Positions 1 through 8,278 of a stretch of 64,000 bases of DNA are shown piece by piece. The notes under the pieces are model-generated. The model worked only from the letters and a program-made list of their open reading frames with translations. It did no database searches and was not told where the DNA came from. The stretch's first letter is position 1. Each line of letters begins with the position of its first letter. This DNA is from an uncultured Dehalococcoidia bacterium. GTDB lineage: Bacteria > Chloroflexota > Dehalococcoidia > Lucifugimonadales > CATQGZ01. A program made the translations under genes and the position numbers. The stretch lies in the NCBI GenBank assembly GCA_958295685.1, contig OY282365.1:1178001-1242000 (forward strand), in the 5' to 3' direction.

Positions 1-423
1 GATCGCGGCGGCGTCGGTGAACATGTGCGCCGAGTCGGACACGAGGGCGAGGCTGCCCGAGGCCAGCCCGCCTATCAGCTCAACGAACGTGTACCCCGCA
101 ACCAGGGTCAGGACGACTATCAGACTGCGCCGGCTGGCACTCCGCAGGCCGTGGTCGTCGTGGTCATGGCCGTCGTGGCCGTGGTCGTCGTGGCCGCGGT
201 CGTGGCCATCGTCGTCGTGGTCGTCATGGCCGTGGTCGTCGTGGCCGCGGTCGTGGCCATCGTCGTCGTGGTCGTCATGGCCGTGGTCGTCGTGGCCGTG
301 GTCGTCGCGGCCGTGGTCGTCATGGCCGTAGTCGTCATGCCCGTGGTCGTCGCGGCCATGGTCGCTGTGGCCGCGACGCTTGGGGTCAGGCCGTCCGGCT
401 GACGAGCTCACGGCTTCCGGCAC
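1..423 (-). CDS. CDF-family metal cation efflux protein, N-terminal part (runs off window start)
   Basis: Reading the minus strand from about 423 down to 1 gives a low-complexity His/Asp/Gly-rich segment of roughly 100 residues (HDHG and DDHGHDD units), then a hydrophobic helix (LIVVLTLVAGYTFVELIGG) and SGSLALVSDSAHMFTDA. That is the first transmembrane segment and metal-site entry (D/H) of cation diffusion facilitators such as CzcD/ZitB. The family exports Zn2+/Co2+/Cd2+ by proton antiport across the inner membrane; the His-rich part would be cytoplasmic and is probably a metal buffer. No ATG is available; GTG at 423 or 411 is my guess for the start. The frame is closed upstream by a TAG at 499-501. 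It follows the His-rich microprotein on the same strand, probably as an operon. The rest of the gene lies outside the window. Confidence 0.8.
   Translation of the reverse strand, partial: MPEAVSSSAGRPDPKRRGHSDHGRDDHGHDDYGHDDHGRDDHGHDDHGHDDHDDDGHDRGHDDHGHDDHDDDGHDRGHDDHGHDGHDHDDHGLRSASRRSLIVVLTLVAGYTFVELIGGLASGSLALVSDSAHMFTDAAAI
150..360. repeat. Tandem repeat inside the CDF His-rich segment (51-bp period)
   Basis: The block starting at 190 recurs at 241 (period 51 bp, 17 codons), embedded in a looser array of GTGGTCGTC-type triplet-phased units. On the minus strand it encodes the DDHGHDDHDDDGHDRGH type unit. Such in-frame arrays expand and contract by slippage, so the length of the metal-buffer segment is probably variable between strains. 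Confidence 0.75.
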
Positions 424-498
424 CGAATAGGCGCTAGACCAGCTTTTCGCCGGAAGAACGATTATCCTAAAGGTCTCCAAGTCGGGGCCGTTAGCCGT

Positions 499-711
499 CT
501 ATTGTGCGTGGTGCTCGTGCTCGTCGCATTCGTGGGTATCGTGCGCGTGCGAGTGGTGCTCGTGGCCGTCGCACTCGTGGGCATCGTGCGCGTGCCCCGA
601 CTCGCCGCCGTGGTGCTCGTGCCCGTCGCATTCGTGGGCATCGTGCTCGTGCGCGTGGTGTTCGTGGCTGTCGCACTCGTGGACATCATGCTCATGCTTG
701 TCGCGTGTCAT
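499..711 (-). CDS. His/Cys-rich metal-binding microprotein (70 aa)
   Basis: A 70-residue protein with 24 His and 4 Cys, built from repeated HECDxHEHHxHxHD units and otherwise Asp/Glu/Gly. It has no signal peptide or membrane segment, so it should be cytoplasmic. The start at 711 is chosen because a GGAGG lies 6 nt upstream; an ATG at 735 lies upstream in frame but has no ribosome site. It sits immediately upstream of a CDF exporter with its own His-rich N-terminus, so the inferred role is metal buffering, storage or delivery (Zn, Ni, Co or Cu). It is not a classical metallothionein, having too few Cys, nor an Hpn homologue by order. The composition is certain; the function is inference. Confidence 0.75.
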   Translation of the reverse strand: MTRDKHEHDVHECDSHEHHAHEHDAHECDGHEHHGGESGHAHDAHECDGHEHHSHAHDTHECDEHEHHAQ

Positions 712-745
712 CCTGAACCTCCGTACAGATTTCAAGGCGCGTATG

Positions 746-775
746 CCTATACCATACTATACCACATGGGGTCAA
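746..775 (-). promoter_or_regulatory. Promoter of the His-rich microprotein/CDF operon with direct-repeat operator
   Basis: On the minus strand TTGACC (775-770) is followed after 18 nt by TATAGG (751-746). The octamer TGGTATAG occurs twice at 10-bp spacing (757-764 and 747-754) and overlaps the -10 box, as expected of a repressor or metal-sensor site. A GGGGT/ACCCC inverted repeat (768-783) overlaps the -35. The regulator is not identifiable from this window. Confidence 0.55.
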
Positions 776-817
776 GATACCCCTCGACGAGCCGGATAAT
801 TTGTTTCGAGAGCATCG

Positions 818-1072
818 GGCCGAAAAACTGTTCCAAATTGTTCCATTTGTACCATCCCGTAGCTGGGGGTTCGAGTTCGTGGGTCAAATATGGCGCGTTT
901 GTGGAACGGAACCGGACGGAATCGGAGCAGTCCCGGGACGTTATGGAACAGGCCCCCGGGGCCCACAATGGGCGCTCCCAACGGTTGGCTGCTTACGATG
1001 ATTCCGTGAACGTGGTTCGAGTGTGTTCTTTCCATGCGGGTATGGCAGTACAGAAGTTCGCCGTCGTCAAGG
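818..1072 (-). mobile_element. Element A, copy 1 (phased-iteron promoter/leader element)
   Basis: On the minus strand: TTGACG (1070-1065), 17 nt, TGCCAT (1047-1042), 6 nt, ATG at 1035. The leader reads MERTHSNHVHGIIVSS, then GTTCC/GTCCC-type units follow at about 11-bp spacing, the core AGCTACG (plus-strand 858-864), and the inverted units GGTACA/GGAACA/GGAACA. It aligns along its whole length to copies at 23.3, 30.6 and 49.2 kb and is the most diverged of the four. It is co-oriented with, and about 100 bp upstream of, the His-rich gene. Confidence 0.8.
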
Positions 1073-1198
1073 AGATGGAGCTTAAGCCTAGCAGGATATG
1101 ATAATCTGACCCGGTTCGCATGGGGAATCGCACTGTGAAGGAACCTTGGAGGTCGTCAGGCGGGCCTCTGCGGTCGATGAACGAAACGGAGAATCCCA

Positions 1199-1621
1199 AT
1201 GACCATAGATTACGGCAGCATCAACTACGTCGCGGTCCTGGTGGGCATAGTGATCAACATGGCTCTGGGAGCCCTGTGGTATTCGGGACTCGCGTTCGCC
1301 GGACCATGGATGAAGCTGACAGGAATCACCCGTGAGTACATAGAGGAGCACAAGGACGAGACGTACCAGAGCTACGCCGTCGCCGTAGTCGCTTCGGCCG
1401 CCTTGGTGTTCGCGCTGGCCATCGTCATCCAGCTGACGGGCGCGGCGTCGGCGGTGGACGGGCTGGCGCTCGGACTCTACGCGGGCATAGGATTCGTCGC
1501 TTCCACCTATGCCGTCACCTACACCTTCGAGGGCAGGCCCATTCGACTCTACCTCATCAACGTCGGGTACTCCGTAGTCGGCTTCGCCGTCATCGGAGTT
1601 CTCATGGCCTCCTGGAACTGA
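1199..1621 (+). CDS. DUF1761 family membrane protein
   Basis: A 140-aa protein with four hydrophobic segments (about residues 8-28, 58-80, 88-106 and 118-138). It shows the DUF1761 hallmarks: an N-terminal helix with ALWYSGLAFAGPWMKLTG and a central pair of helices. The family consists of small inner-membrane proteins of unknown function. ATG 1199 has a GGAG about 7 nt upstream. The next gene begins 37 nt downstream on the same strand, so the two may be cotranscribed. Confidence 0.85.
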   Translation: MTIDYGSINYVAVLVGIVINMALGALWYSGLAFAGPWMKLTGITREYIEEHKDETYQSYAVAVVASAALVFALAIVIQLTGAASAVDGLALGLYAGIGFVASTYAVTYTFEGRPIRLYLINVGYSVVGFAVIGVLMASWN

Positions 1622-1657
1622 ACGCCGCGTCATAGAGGAGAGAAAGGGAGGAGCGAA

Positions 1658-4159
1658 GTGAACGGATATGATCCCGTAGACCTGTCGGATTCCTACAACG
1701 CCGGCCCGGACGTCCTGCCCGCCGGAACAGAGGTTGAGGTCGGCCCGCTGACCATGAGGGGCCTGCCCTTCCGAATCGGAGGAGGAGCCGACGGCAGATG
1801 CTTCGTCGCGCTCGACGGCTCGACCGGAAGCGTGACCATCCCAGTCGGCGAGAGAGCGCACAGGGTCATATTCGCCCACGCTCTGCTCGAGACCTCGGTC
1901 CACGAGGGAGGCCCGCTGGGCGCGGGGGTAGCCGACTACGTCTTCCACCTTTCGGGCGGACGCGAGGAGCGCGTGGCGATACGTGAGAGGTTCGAGATAG
2001 TCTCGGCGCCGATTCCCGGAGCCATTCCGGGCGTCCCGGGCCGCCCGTTTCGCGCCGTGACCGACACCAACCACCGGCTCCTGCCACGCCGCGAGGGAGC
2101 CTGGGAGGACCTGGGGCGGCGTCAGACCGAGGTGATACAGGAAGAGGTCAGGCTGTATCACCTGTGGGCGTGGAAGAACGCCGACCCGGAGTCCCAGGTG
2201 GATTCGATCGAGATAGTCCCCGCGGGGCCGCGCTTCCTGATCGCGGCCATCACCGTCGGGCGCCTGGACGAGAACCCATTCGCCAGGCAGCGGCGCCGCC
2301 CTGTCATGGTGACCCTCGAAGGACAGGCCGCAGACGAGCCGTTCGACCTGGAGGTGGAGGTAGACCGAGGCGTCGCCACCTACCCATTCGCGCTCCCGCA
2401 GGCGTCCGGAGAGGAGTTCCTGGCCGATCCGTTCAGGGGCTGGGGCCAGGAGCAGAACGAAAAGGCCAGCCCCTCCTACGTCGAGGTGGCCGCCGCGCCC
2501 TCGGCGACCGTTGCCGTCAGGCAGAACGGCGAGAAGATAGCCGGCGTCACCTGGGGCGACGTCGAGGAGAAGGGAGGCGTCGAGACCCCCGCCGCCAGGT
2601 TCGAGCTGCTCGACAGAGGGCGGAACTGGGTCAGGGTAACCGTCTTGGACGACGACACGGGGAAGCCGACGCCCTGCCGCGTGCACTTCCGCTCGCCCGA
2701 AGGCGTCCCATACCAGCCGCACGGACACCACAACCAGGTCAACTCCAACCTCGGCAGCTGGCACCTCGACGTGGGCGGCGACCTCAGACTCGGCCAGATC
2801 ACCTATGCCTACATAGACGGCTCCTGCCAGGGATGGCTGCCGCGCGGTGACGTAATCGTGGAAGCCGCCAGGGGCTTCGAGTACGAGCCGATACGGGCCA
2901 AAGTTCGCATCGAGCCCGGCCAGCGCGAGCTCACCCTCCGATTGAAGCGCTGGACCAACATGAACGAACGGAGATGGTTCAGCGGCGACTCCCACGTCCA
3001 CTTCCTGTCCACACAGGGCAGCCACACGGAGTCCCAGGCCGAGGACCTGAACGTGGTCAACCTCCTCCAGTCACAGTGGGGCAGCCTCTTTACCAACACG
3101 GAGGACTTCACCGGCGCGCCAAGCGTCTCGCAGGTGGGCAACAACATAGTCTACGTCTCACAGGAGAACCGGCAGCACTTCCTCGGACACATGATCCTGT
3201 GGGGACTGAAGCGCCCGGTGATGCCCTGGTGCAGCGACGGGCCCAGCGAGGCCGAGATCGGGGGGGCGATGGAGACGACGCTGAGCCACTGGGCGGATGA
3301 GGCCCACGCCCAGGGCGCCTACGTAGTCAGCCCCCACTTCCCGAACCCCAACGGCGAGCCGGCCACTCTCATCGCCACCGGCAGGCTCGACGGGGTCGAG
3401 ATGATCAGAACCACCCGGCACAACCACCTCGAGTACTACCGATACCTCAACTGCGGCTACAGGCTCCCGCTGATCGGCGGCACGGACAAGATGAGCAGCG
3501 ACGTCCCGGTGGGCCTGTACCGCACCTACGTGAACATCCCCGACGACCAGGAGTTCAACTACGACAACTGGTGCAGGAACGCCGCGGCCGGCCGGACCTT
3601 CCTGAGCGGAGGCCCGATCATGGGCTTCTCGGTCGAGGGCAGACAGATCGGAGACACGGTGGACATATCCGGCCCCGGCTCGGTCGAAGTGGAGGCCTGG
3701 GCGGAGAGCATCCTGCCCATGCACAGACTCGACATCGTCCACAACGGCCGCGTCGTCGCCTCCACAGGCAGCAAGAACGGCGCGCGCCGCCTCGTCCTCA
3801 AGGAGCGCGTGAAGGTGGACGGCCACTCCTGGCTGGCGGCTCGGTGCGGCGGCCCGGAATACTACGACATGGTTCCCCATCACGACCAGTGGCGCCGCGG
3901 AATGTTCGGCCACACCTCGCCCATATACGTCGCCTGCGACGGAGAGTGGAATATGTTCGACGAGGACGTGGCCAGGGACATGCTGACTCTGATCGAGGGC
4001 AGCCTGGTCTACGTTGGGGAGTCGGCCCCGCTCGACCTGCCCGGAACGGCCACCCACCACCACGGTGAAGAAGACCACCTCGCATACCTCAGGCGGCCCT
4101 TCCTGCAGGCCAGAGACGCGGTGCGCGGGCGCATGGACGCCCTGGGCATCGCCTATTAG
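1658..4159 (+). CDS. CehA/McbA-like metallohydrolase (PHP superfamily), 833 aa
   Basis: A large protein whose N-terminal ~430 residues are beta-rich, non-catalytic material. A PHP-type hydrolase core begins at RRWFSGDSHVHFLS (about residues 438-451), the His-x-His metal motif of CehA/McbA proteins. GTDKMSSD (about 607-614) and a C-terminal beta domain follow. CehA and McbA hydrolyse carbaryl-type esters, but most relatives have unknown substrates, so only the hydrolase class is claimed. GTG start at 1658 with GGAG upstream. No signal peptide is visible. The following HAD gene starts 8 nt after the stop, suggesting one transcription unit. Confidence 0.8.
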   Translation: MNGYDPVDLSDSYNAGPDVLPAGTEVEVGPLTMRGLPFRIGGGADGRCFVALDGSTGSVTIPVGERAHRVIFAHALLETSVHEGGPLGAGVADYVFHLSGGREERVAIRERFEIVSAPIPGAIPGVPGRPFRAVTDTNHRLLPRREGAWEDLGRRQTEVIQEEVRLYHLWAWKNADPESQVDSIEIVPAGPRFLIAAITVGRLDENPFARQRRRPVMVTLEGQAADEPFDLEVEVDRGVATYPFALPQASGEEFLADPFRGWGQEQNEKASPSYVEVAAAPSATVAVRQNGEKIAGVTWGDVEEKGGVETPAARFELLDRGRNWVRVTVLDDDTGKPTPCRVHFRSPEGVPYQPHGHHNQVNSNLGSWHLDVGGDLRLGQITYAYIDGSCQGWLPRGDVIVEAARGFEYEPIRAKVRIEPGQRELTLRLKRWTNMNERRWFSGDSHVHFLSTQGSHTESQAEDLNVVNLLQSQWGSLFTNTEDFTGAPSVSQVGNNIVYVSQENRQHFLGHMILWGLKRPVMPWCSDGPSEAEIGGAMETTLSHWADEAHAQGAYVVSPHFPNPNGEPATLIATGRLDGVEMIRTTRHNHLEYYRYLNCGYRLPLIGGTDKMSSDVPVGLYRTYVNIPDDQEFNYDNWCRNAAAGRTFLSGGPIMGFSVEGRQIGDTVDISGPGSVEVEAWAESILPMHRLDIVHNGRVVASTGSKNGARRLVLKERVKVDGHSWLAARCGGPEYYDMVPHHDQWRRGMFGHTSPIYVACDGEWNMFDEDVARDMLTLIEGSLVYVGESAPLDLPGTATHHHGEEDHLAYLRRPFLQARDAVRGRMDALGIAY

Positions 4160-4167
4160 GTGACGCA

Positions 4168-5007
4168 TTGGGCTACACGCTGGTCGCGCTGGACATAGAC
4201 GGAACCATCCGCAGCCCCGATTATCCGCTGTCTCCCCGTACCCGCAGGACGCTCGACCGCGTCCGAGACACGGGAGCGGTCGTCACGGTGGCCACGGGCC
4301 GCATGTTCCAGTCCGCCCGCCGCGCAAGCGCGGAGCTCGACCTCCGGTCGCCGATAGCCTCCTTCCAGGGGGCACACATCGGCGACCCGTCGACCGGAGA
4401 GACCTTGTGGCACCGCCCGCTGACCGAGGGCATGGCCCTGGAGGCACTGGAAGCCCTGGATGGCTCCGGCCACGAGGTGATGGCCTACGTCGGCGACGAC
4501 GTGTATGCCGAAGAGATGACGCCGCGCGCCGAGTCCTACGGCAGCAGGAACGGCGTCAACGTACACCTGGTCGACGACCTGCGCCGGACGGCCGCCCACG
4601 AACCCACGCGGCTCGTCGCGTTCGGCGGCGAGGACGAAACCCGACGCCTGGAGATCGACCTGAAGTCGCGGCTCGATTCGCGGCTCTACGTCACACGCTC
4701 CCTGCCGACGTTCTGCGAGATACTGCATCCGGAGAGCGGCAAGGAGAAGGCGCTGGAGAGGCTGTGCGCCATGGTGGGCTCCAGCCAGGAGGAGACAGTC
4801 GTGTTTGGCAACGGCTACAACGACGTGCCGATGCTCGCGTGGGCCGGCCTCGGAGTGGCAATCGGCGGCGGCGTCCCGGACGCCCTCGACGCCGCCGACC
4901 GCGTGTCGCCCCCCATCCATGAGGATGGCGCGGCCCAGGTGCTCGACGAGCTGCTGGAGGCGGGCCTTACGGGCCAGCCTGGCCGGGCGCAAGCATCTCG
5001 CCGGTGA
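4168..5007 (+). CDS. HAD superfamily hydrolase, Cof/sugar-phosphatase type
   Basis: 279 aa. Motif I DIDGT (nucleophile D9, general acid D11) is at the extreme N-terminus, and the C-terminal Mg2+ loop GNGYNDVPML lies at about residue 214. A ~90-residue cap sits between motifs II and III, as in the Cof-type (IIB) phosphatases that dephosphorylate sugar phosphates or FMN/PLP-like compounds. TTG start chosen because DIDGT must lie near the N-terminus. The last 41 bp overlap the convergent pyrD 3' end. Substrate unknown. Confidence 0.85.
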   Translation: MGYTLVALDIDGTIRSPDYPLSPRTRRTLDRVRDTGAVVTVATGRMFQSARRASAELDLRSPIASFQGAHIGDPSTGETLWHRPLTEGMALEALEALDGSGHEVMAYVGDDVYAEEMTPRAESYGSRNGVNVHLVDDLRRTAAHEPTRLVAFGGEDETRRLEIDLKSRLDSRLYVTRSLPTFCEILHPESGKEKALERLCAMVGSSQEETVVFGNGYNDVPMLAWAGLGVAIGGGVPDALDAADRVSPPIHEDGAAQVLDELLEAGLTGQPGRAQASRR

Positions 5008-6076
5008 TCGCCCGGGCGATGCCAGGGCCCCTGTAGATCAGGCCCGTGAGCACCTGAACGGTCGTGGCCCCCGCCTCGATCGCCCTCCGCGCGTCCTCGC
5101 CCGTGAATATCCCGCCGCTGGCGTTGATCGCCGCACGGCCGCCTGTCTCCGCCCTCACCTCCGCGACCATCGCAACCGTGCGCTCGAAGATGGCCCTGCC
5201 GCTGAGACCTCCCTCGCCCACAGCCAGCCTGGCGTCCTTCGTCGGGTGCGTGTTGGCCACCGTCAGCCCGTCCGTGCCGTGGCGCAGGCACTCCCCGACC
5301 AGAGCCAGCACGCGCTCCCTGAGCTCGGAGCCGTCGTCCCCGGCGTCGTACGGCGGCAACTTCACGAAGAGCGGCTTGCTCCTGCCGTCGTTGATCCTGC
5401 CCAGGAGTTCCGAGAGGGCGCCGGGCTCCTGGAAGACGCGGAGGCCCGCCGTGTTGGGCGAGCTGATGTTCAGCTCCACGGCGTCCACGAGGGGCTGCAG
5501 CCCCTCGTGGCACCTGACCACGTCGCCCACGGCCACGCCCGATACGCTCCCGAACACCGGCACGCCGGACGGCCGGCCGCCGGACTCCAGCCGCTCTATC
5601 GCGTAATCGAGGCCCCGGCTCGGAAAGCCGAGCGAGTTGATCAGGGACTCCCTCCGCCTGTCGCGGATGACCCTGGGAGACGGATTGCCGGACTGAGGCC
5701 GCGCGACCACCGTGCCGCCCAGAACATAGCCGAAGCCGAGAGAGGCGAGCGCGGGCAGCATGTCGAAGTTCTTGTCGTAGCCCGCCGCGAGACCGACCGG
5801 ATTCCGAAGCTTCATGCCCGCAAGGTCCACCGCGAGCCGCTCATCCCATTCCCCGGACGAGCGGCCAAGCGCACGCCAGAGCCAGGGACGCCTGAACCCG
5901 AAGTCTGCCACAGACTGCGCCCGTTCCGGCGGCAGCGCAAAGAGCAGCGGCCTGACGACCGACCGATAGAAGGCCGGGCTCTGTATCAACGGCGTGGATC
6001 CGACATGGCGGCCTGCGTCGATTATATCAGCACTGGCATATCCCCAGCGTATCGGCGTAACATTAGACAAACCCAA
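4967..6076 (-). CDS. pyrD: Dihydroorotate dehydrogenase, quinone-dependent class 2
   Basis: Oxidises dihydroorotate to orotate in pyrimidine synthesis and passes electrons to quinone at the membrane. The N-terminal helix region YRSVVRPLLFALPPERAQ is the class 2 quinone-tunnel domain. FMN-barrel motifs follow: NPVGLAAGYDKN, NSLGFPSRG, ELNISSPNT, LFVKLPP, VANTHPT, SGGIFTGEDA. The longest frame starts at ATG 6076, but a good minus-strand TATAAT lies at 6026-6021, inside that extension. A later TTG (5989), giving a start at IQSPAFYRS, fits family length better. The 3' end overlaps the HAD gene tail-to-tail. Confidence 0.92.
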   Translation of the reverse strand: MGLSNVTPIRWGYASADIIDAGRHVGSTPLIQSPAFYRSVVRPLLFALPPERAQSVADFGFRRPWLWRALGRSSGEWDERLAVDLAGMKLRNPVGLAAGYDKNFDMLPALASLGFGYVLGGTVVARPQSGNPSPRVIRDRRRESLINSLGFPSRGLDYAIERLESGGRPSGVPVFGSVSGVAVGDVVRCHEGLQPLVDAVELNISSPNTAGLRVFQEPGALSELLGRINDGRSKPLFVKLPPYDAGDDGSELRERVLALVGECLRHGTDGLTVANTHPTKDARLAVGEGGLSGRAIFERTVAMVAEVRAETGGRAAINASGGIFTGEDARRAIEAGATTVQVLTGLIYRGPGIARAITGEMLAPGQAGP

Positions 6077-6095
6077 TGGAGTAGGATGGCCGGCA

Positions 6096-6458
6096 GTGAC
6101 GCACCCTCAGAAGAAATCCGACGCCCTCCACGACGACGTCTCGCAGGCACGCCTCAACGCCCTCAAGGCGCATGCCGTCGTCGTAAAGCTGAAGGAGATG
6201 GGACTGCCGGACACCCTCGACGACCATCTCGCCAGGCTGAGCACAGACCTGGGCGACCTCTGGGCCGCGGGCGGGCGGCTGTCCGAGCAGCTCGACCTGT
6301 TCCTGGCCGCTCCTCCCGACTGGGGCGAGGTTGGCGACCGGATGGCCGACATCAAGGCATCCGCAGACCACATCGCCTGGCACCTCGACAGCCTTGAAGA
6401 CTCGCTCGATCGGATCGCACTCCACGCGTACGAGCGCGCCACCGGAAACAGCCCTTGA
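6096..6458 (+). CDS. Small helical protein of unknown function preceding dnaG
   Basis: 120 aa, predicted almost entirely alpha-helical and acidic, no membrane segment. The frame is open further upstream, but GTG 6096 with a preceding AGGATG is the natural start, and the upstream extension would overlap pyrD's promoter. Its TGA overlaps the TTG start of dnaG, implying translational coupling with primase and sigma factor. I recognise no family. A macromolecular-synthesis-operon role is inferred from position only. Confidence 0.65.
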   Translation: MTHPQKKSDALHDDVSQARLNALKAHAVVVKLKEMGLPDTLDDHLARLSTDLGDLWAAGGRLSEQLDLFLAAPPDWGEVGDRMADIKASADHIAWHLDSLEDSLDRIALHAYERATGNSP

Positions 6459-8260
6459 GCGTCGTCGACGAAATAAAGTCCCGCCTCGACATCGTCGAGA
6501 CCGTGTCGTCCTATGCCGCCCTGAAGAAGTCAGGCAGGTATCTCAAGGCGCTCTGCCCGTTCCACACCGAAAAGACGCCGTCCTTCATAGTCAGCCCGGA
6601 GCGCCAGAGCTGGCGCTGCTTCGGAGCCTGCGCGACCGGCGGAGACGTCCTCTCCTTCGTATCACGCGCCGAACGACTGGACTTCGGCGAGACGGTCCGG
6701 CTGCTGGCGGAGCGCGCCGGGATCGAGATCTCGGGCCGCTCCAACACCGAAAGCGGCAAACCCATCTACACCATCAACCGACTCGCCGCAAGATTCTACG
6801 TCGACGCGCTGGAGCAGACAGAAGGCAGGCGCGCGCTCGACTACCTCGCCGAACGCGGCGTGTCGGAGAAGGCGAGAAAGAGGTTCGAACTCGGCTTCAG
6901 CCCCAGGAAGACCGACGCGCTCAAGTCACACCTGCTGGCGCTCGGCATACCCGAGGATGAGGCGGTCCGCGCCGGTGTGCTCCACAGGGACGACGACGGC
7001 TGGACCAGAGACTTCTTTCGAGGACGCCTCATGTTCCCGATACACGACCGCCGAGGAAGAGTCGCAGGCTTCGGCGCTAGGGCCATAGACGACTCGAACC
7101 CGAAATACCTGAACACCCCGGCGACCGCGGTGTTCGACAAACGCTCCACACTCTACGCGCTCCACCTCGCCGGAGAGAGCATCCGCTCCGAGCAGCGAGG
7201 CGTCATCGTCGAAGGCTACATGGACGCGATAGCCGCCCACCAATTCGGCTACACCAACGTCGTCGCATCCATGGGCACCGCCCTGACCGAGCGGCAGGTG
7301 AACCGACTCAAGCCCATGGCCCCAAACTTCGTGCTCGCACTCGACCCCGACGACGCCGGACAGGAGGCCACCCTCCGAAGTCTCGAATCCGCCTGGCGGC
7401 AGATCGGACGCAGAAGGTCCGCAATGATGGGCTCCTCCGTCGGAGTCCTCCATCAGCGCGAGCCGACCAGCATCGCCATCGCCGCCCTGCCGGACGGCAG
7501 GGACCCGGACGACCTGATCAGAAACGACCCGCGCGAGTGGGAGCGGCTCACCTCCACGGCTGCCCCTCTCCTCGACTTCCTGATACCCGTACTCGCGGCG
7601 CGATTCGACGTGAGCGCCGGCCAGGGAAAGGCGCAAGCCCTGGAGGCCGTCGCGCCGCTCATAGCGGCCGCCGAGCCCATCGAGCAGGACGCCTACATCG
7701 ACAAGCTCGCCGCGGCGATCGACGCGGACAAGAGGGCCGTCAAGGCCAATATCGAAACGGCGCTCAGGCGGGGAGCCGCACGCGCTGAACGGCCCGCAGA
7801 CACACGACCGGCCTCCAACATCGGCGCCGCCTCTCTCGGCGCACGACCAGGGAACTCCCTCGAGGCCTATGCGCTCTCTCTGCTGCTCAGAAGGCCGGAA
7901 CTCAGAAATCAAATCGGCGGCTTCAGCCCCGAATACTTTCATCAAAGCGAGCACCGCGAGCTATTTACGCGCTGGCTAAGCTGCCCTACAATAGACGAGT
8001 TGCGCAGTGTACTCGACGAGCCGCTGCGCCAGAGAGTCGAGGAACTCCTGGAATCAGACGCGTTCTCCGGAGACCTGAGGGAGAGCGAGGGGGCCTTGGC
8101 ACAGTGCCTGCGGCGCTTGGAGCAGCGCCACCTACAGGAACTCCAGGGAAGCATCCTCGCGTCAGGAGAGGCCGGAACGCCCCCGCCGAGGGAGTTGCGC
8201 GTGGAGATAGAGGCAGTGAACTCTCGACTGAAAGAGCTATTCTCGAAGAGATCCATCTGA
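6455..8260 (+). CDS. dnaG: DNA primase
   Basis: 601 aa. Synthesises RNA primers at the replication fork with DnaB helicase. The N-terminal CHC2 zinc finger is C34-P-F-H37 with C55 and C59; the second half is C-F-G-A-C, one residue longer than the usual CX2C. TOPRIM follows: VIVEGYMDAIAAHQFG (catalytic Glu at about 254) and LALDPDDAGQEA (about 294-305). The C-terminal ~180 residues are a DnaB-binding-type helical domain with an unconserved linker. TTG start overlapping the upstream gene; rpoD follows 18 nt later, the classic dnaG-rpoD arrangement. Confidence 0.95.
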   Translation: MSVVDEIKSRLDIVETVSSYAALKKSGRYLKALCPFHTEKTPSFIVSPERQSWRCFGACATGGDVLSFVSRAERLDFGETVRLLAERAGIEISGRSNTESGKPIYTINRLAARFYVDALEQTEGRRALDYLAERGVSEKARKRFELGFSPRKTDALKSHLLALGIPEDEAVRAGVLHRDDDGWTRDFFRGRLMFPIHDRRGRVAGFGARAIDDSNPKYLNTPATAVFDKRSTLYALHLAGESIRSEQRGVIVEGYMDAIAAHQFGYTNVVASMGTALTERQVNRLKPMAPNFVLALDPDDAGQEATLRSLESAWRQIGRRRSAMMGSSVGVLHQREPTSIAIAALPDGRDPDDLIRNDPREWERLTSTAAPLLDFLIPVLAARFDVSAGQGKAQALEAVAPLIAAAEPIEQDAYIDKLAAAIDADKRAVKANIETALRRGAARAERPADTRPASNIGAASLGARPGNSLEAYALSLLLRRPELRNQIGGFSPEYFHQSEHRELFTRWLSCPTIDELRSVLDEPLRQRVEELLESDAFSGDLRESEGALAQCLRRLEQRHLQELQGSILASGEAGTPPPRELRVEIEAVNSRLKELFSKRSI

Positions 8261-8278
8261 AGATCAGGAGAAGCCTTC

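Noticed and set aside
25..402. Plus-strand Val/Ala-repeat ORF over the first 400 bases
   Set aside because: It is the complement of the His-rich CDF N-terminus, whose frame continues into a recognisable transmembrane CDF domain.
502..1101. 199-codon plus-strand ORF over the His-rich gene and element A copy 1
   Set aside because: Opposite strand to a gene with a clear ribosome site and to the element's own orientation; Val/Leu-rich low-complexity translation.
1088..3025. Long minus-strand ORF (645 codons)
   Set aside because: Antisense shadow of the CehA-like gene in GC-rich DNA; no motifs, atypical composition.
4805..6397. 530-codon plus-strand ORF across pyrD
   Set aside because: Antisense to pyrD, whose motifs are unambiguous; Arg/Pro-rich translation typical of GC-rich shadows.
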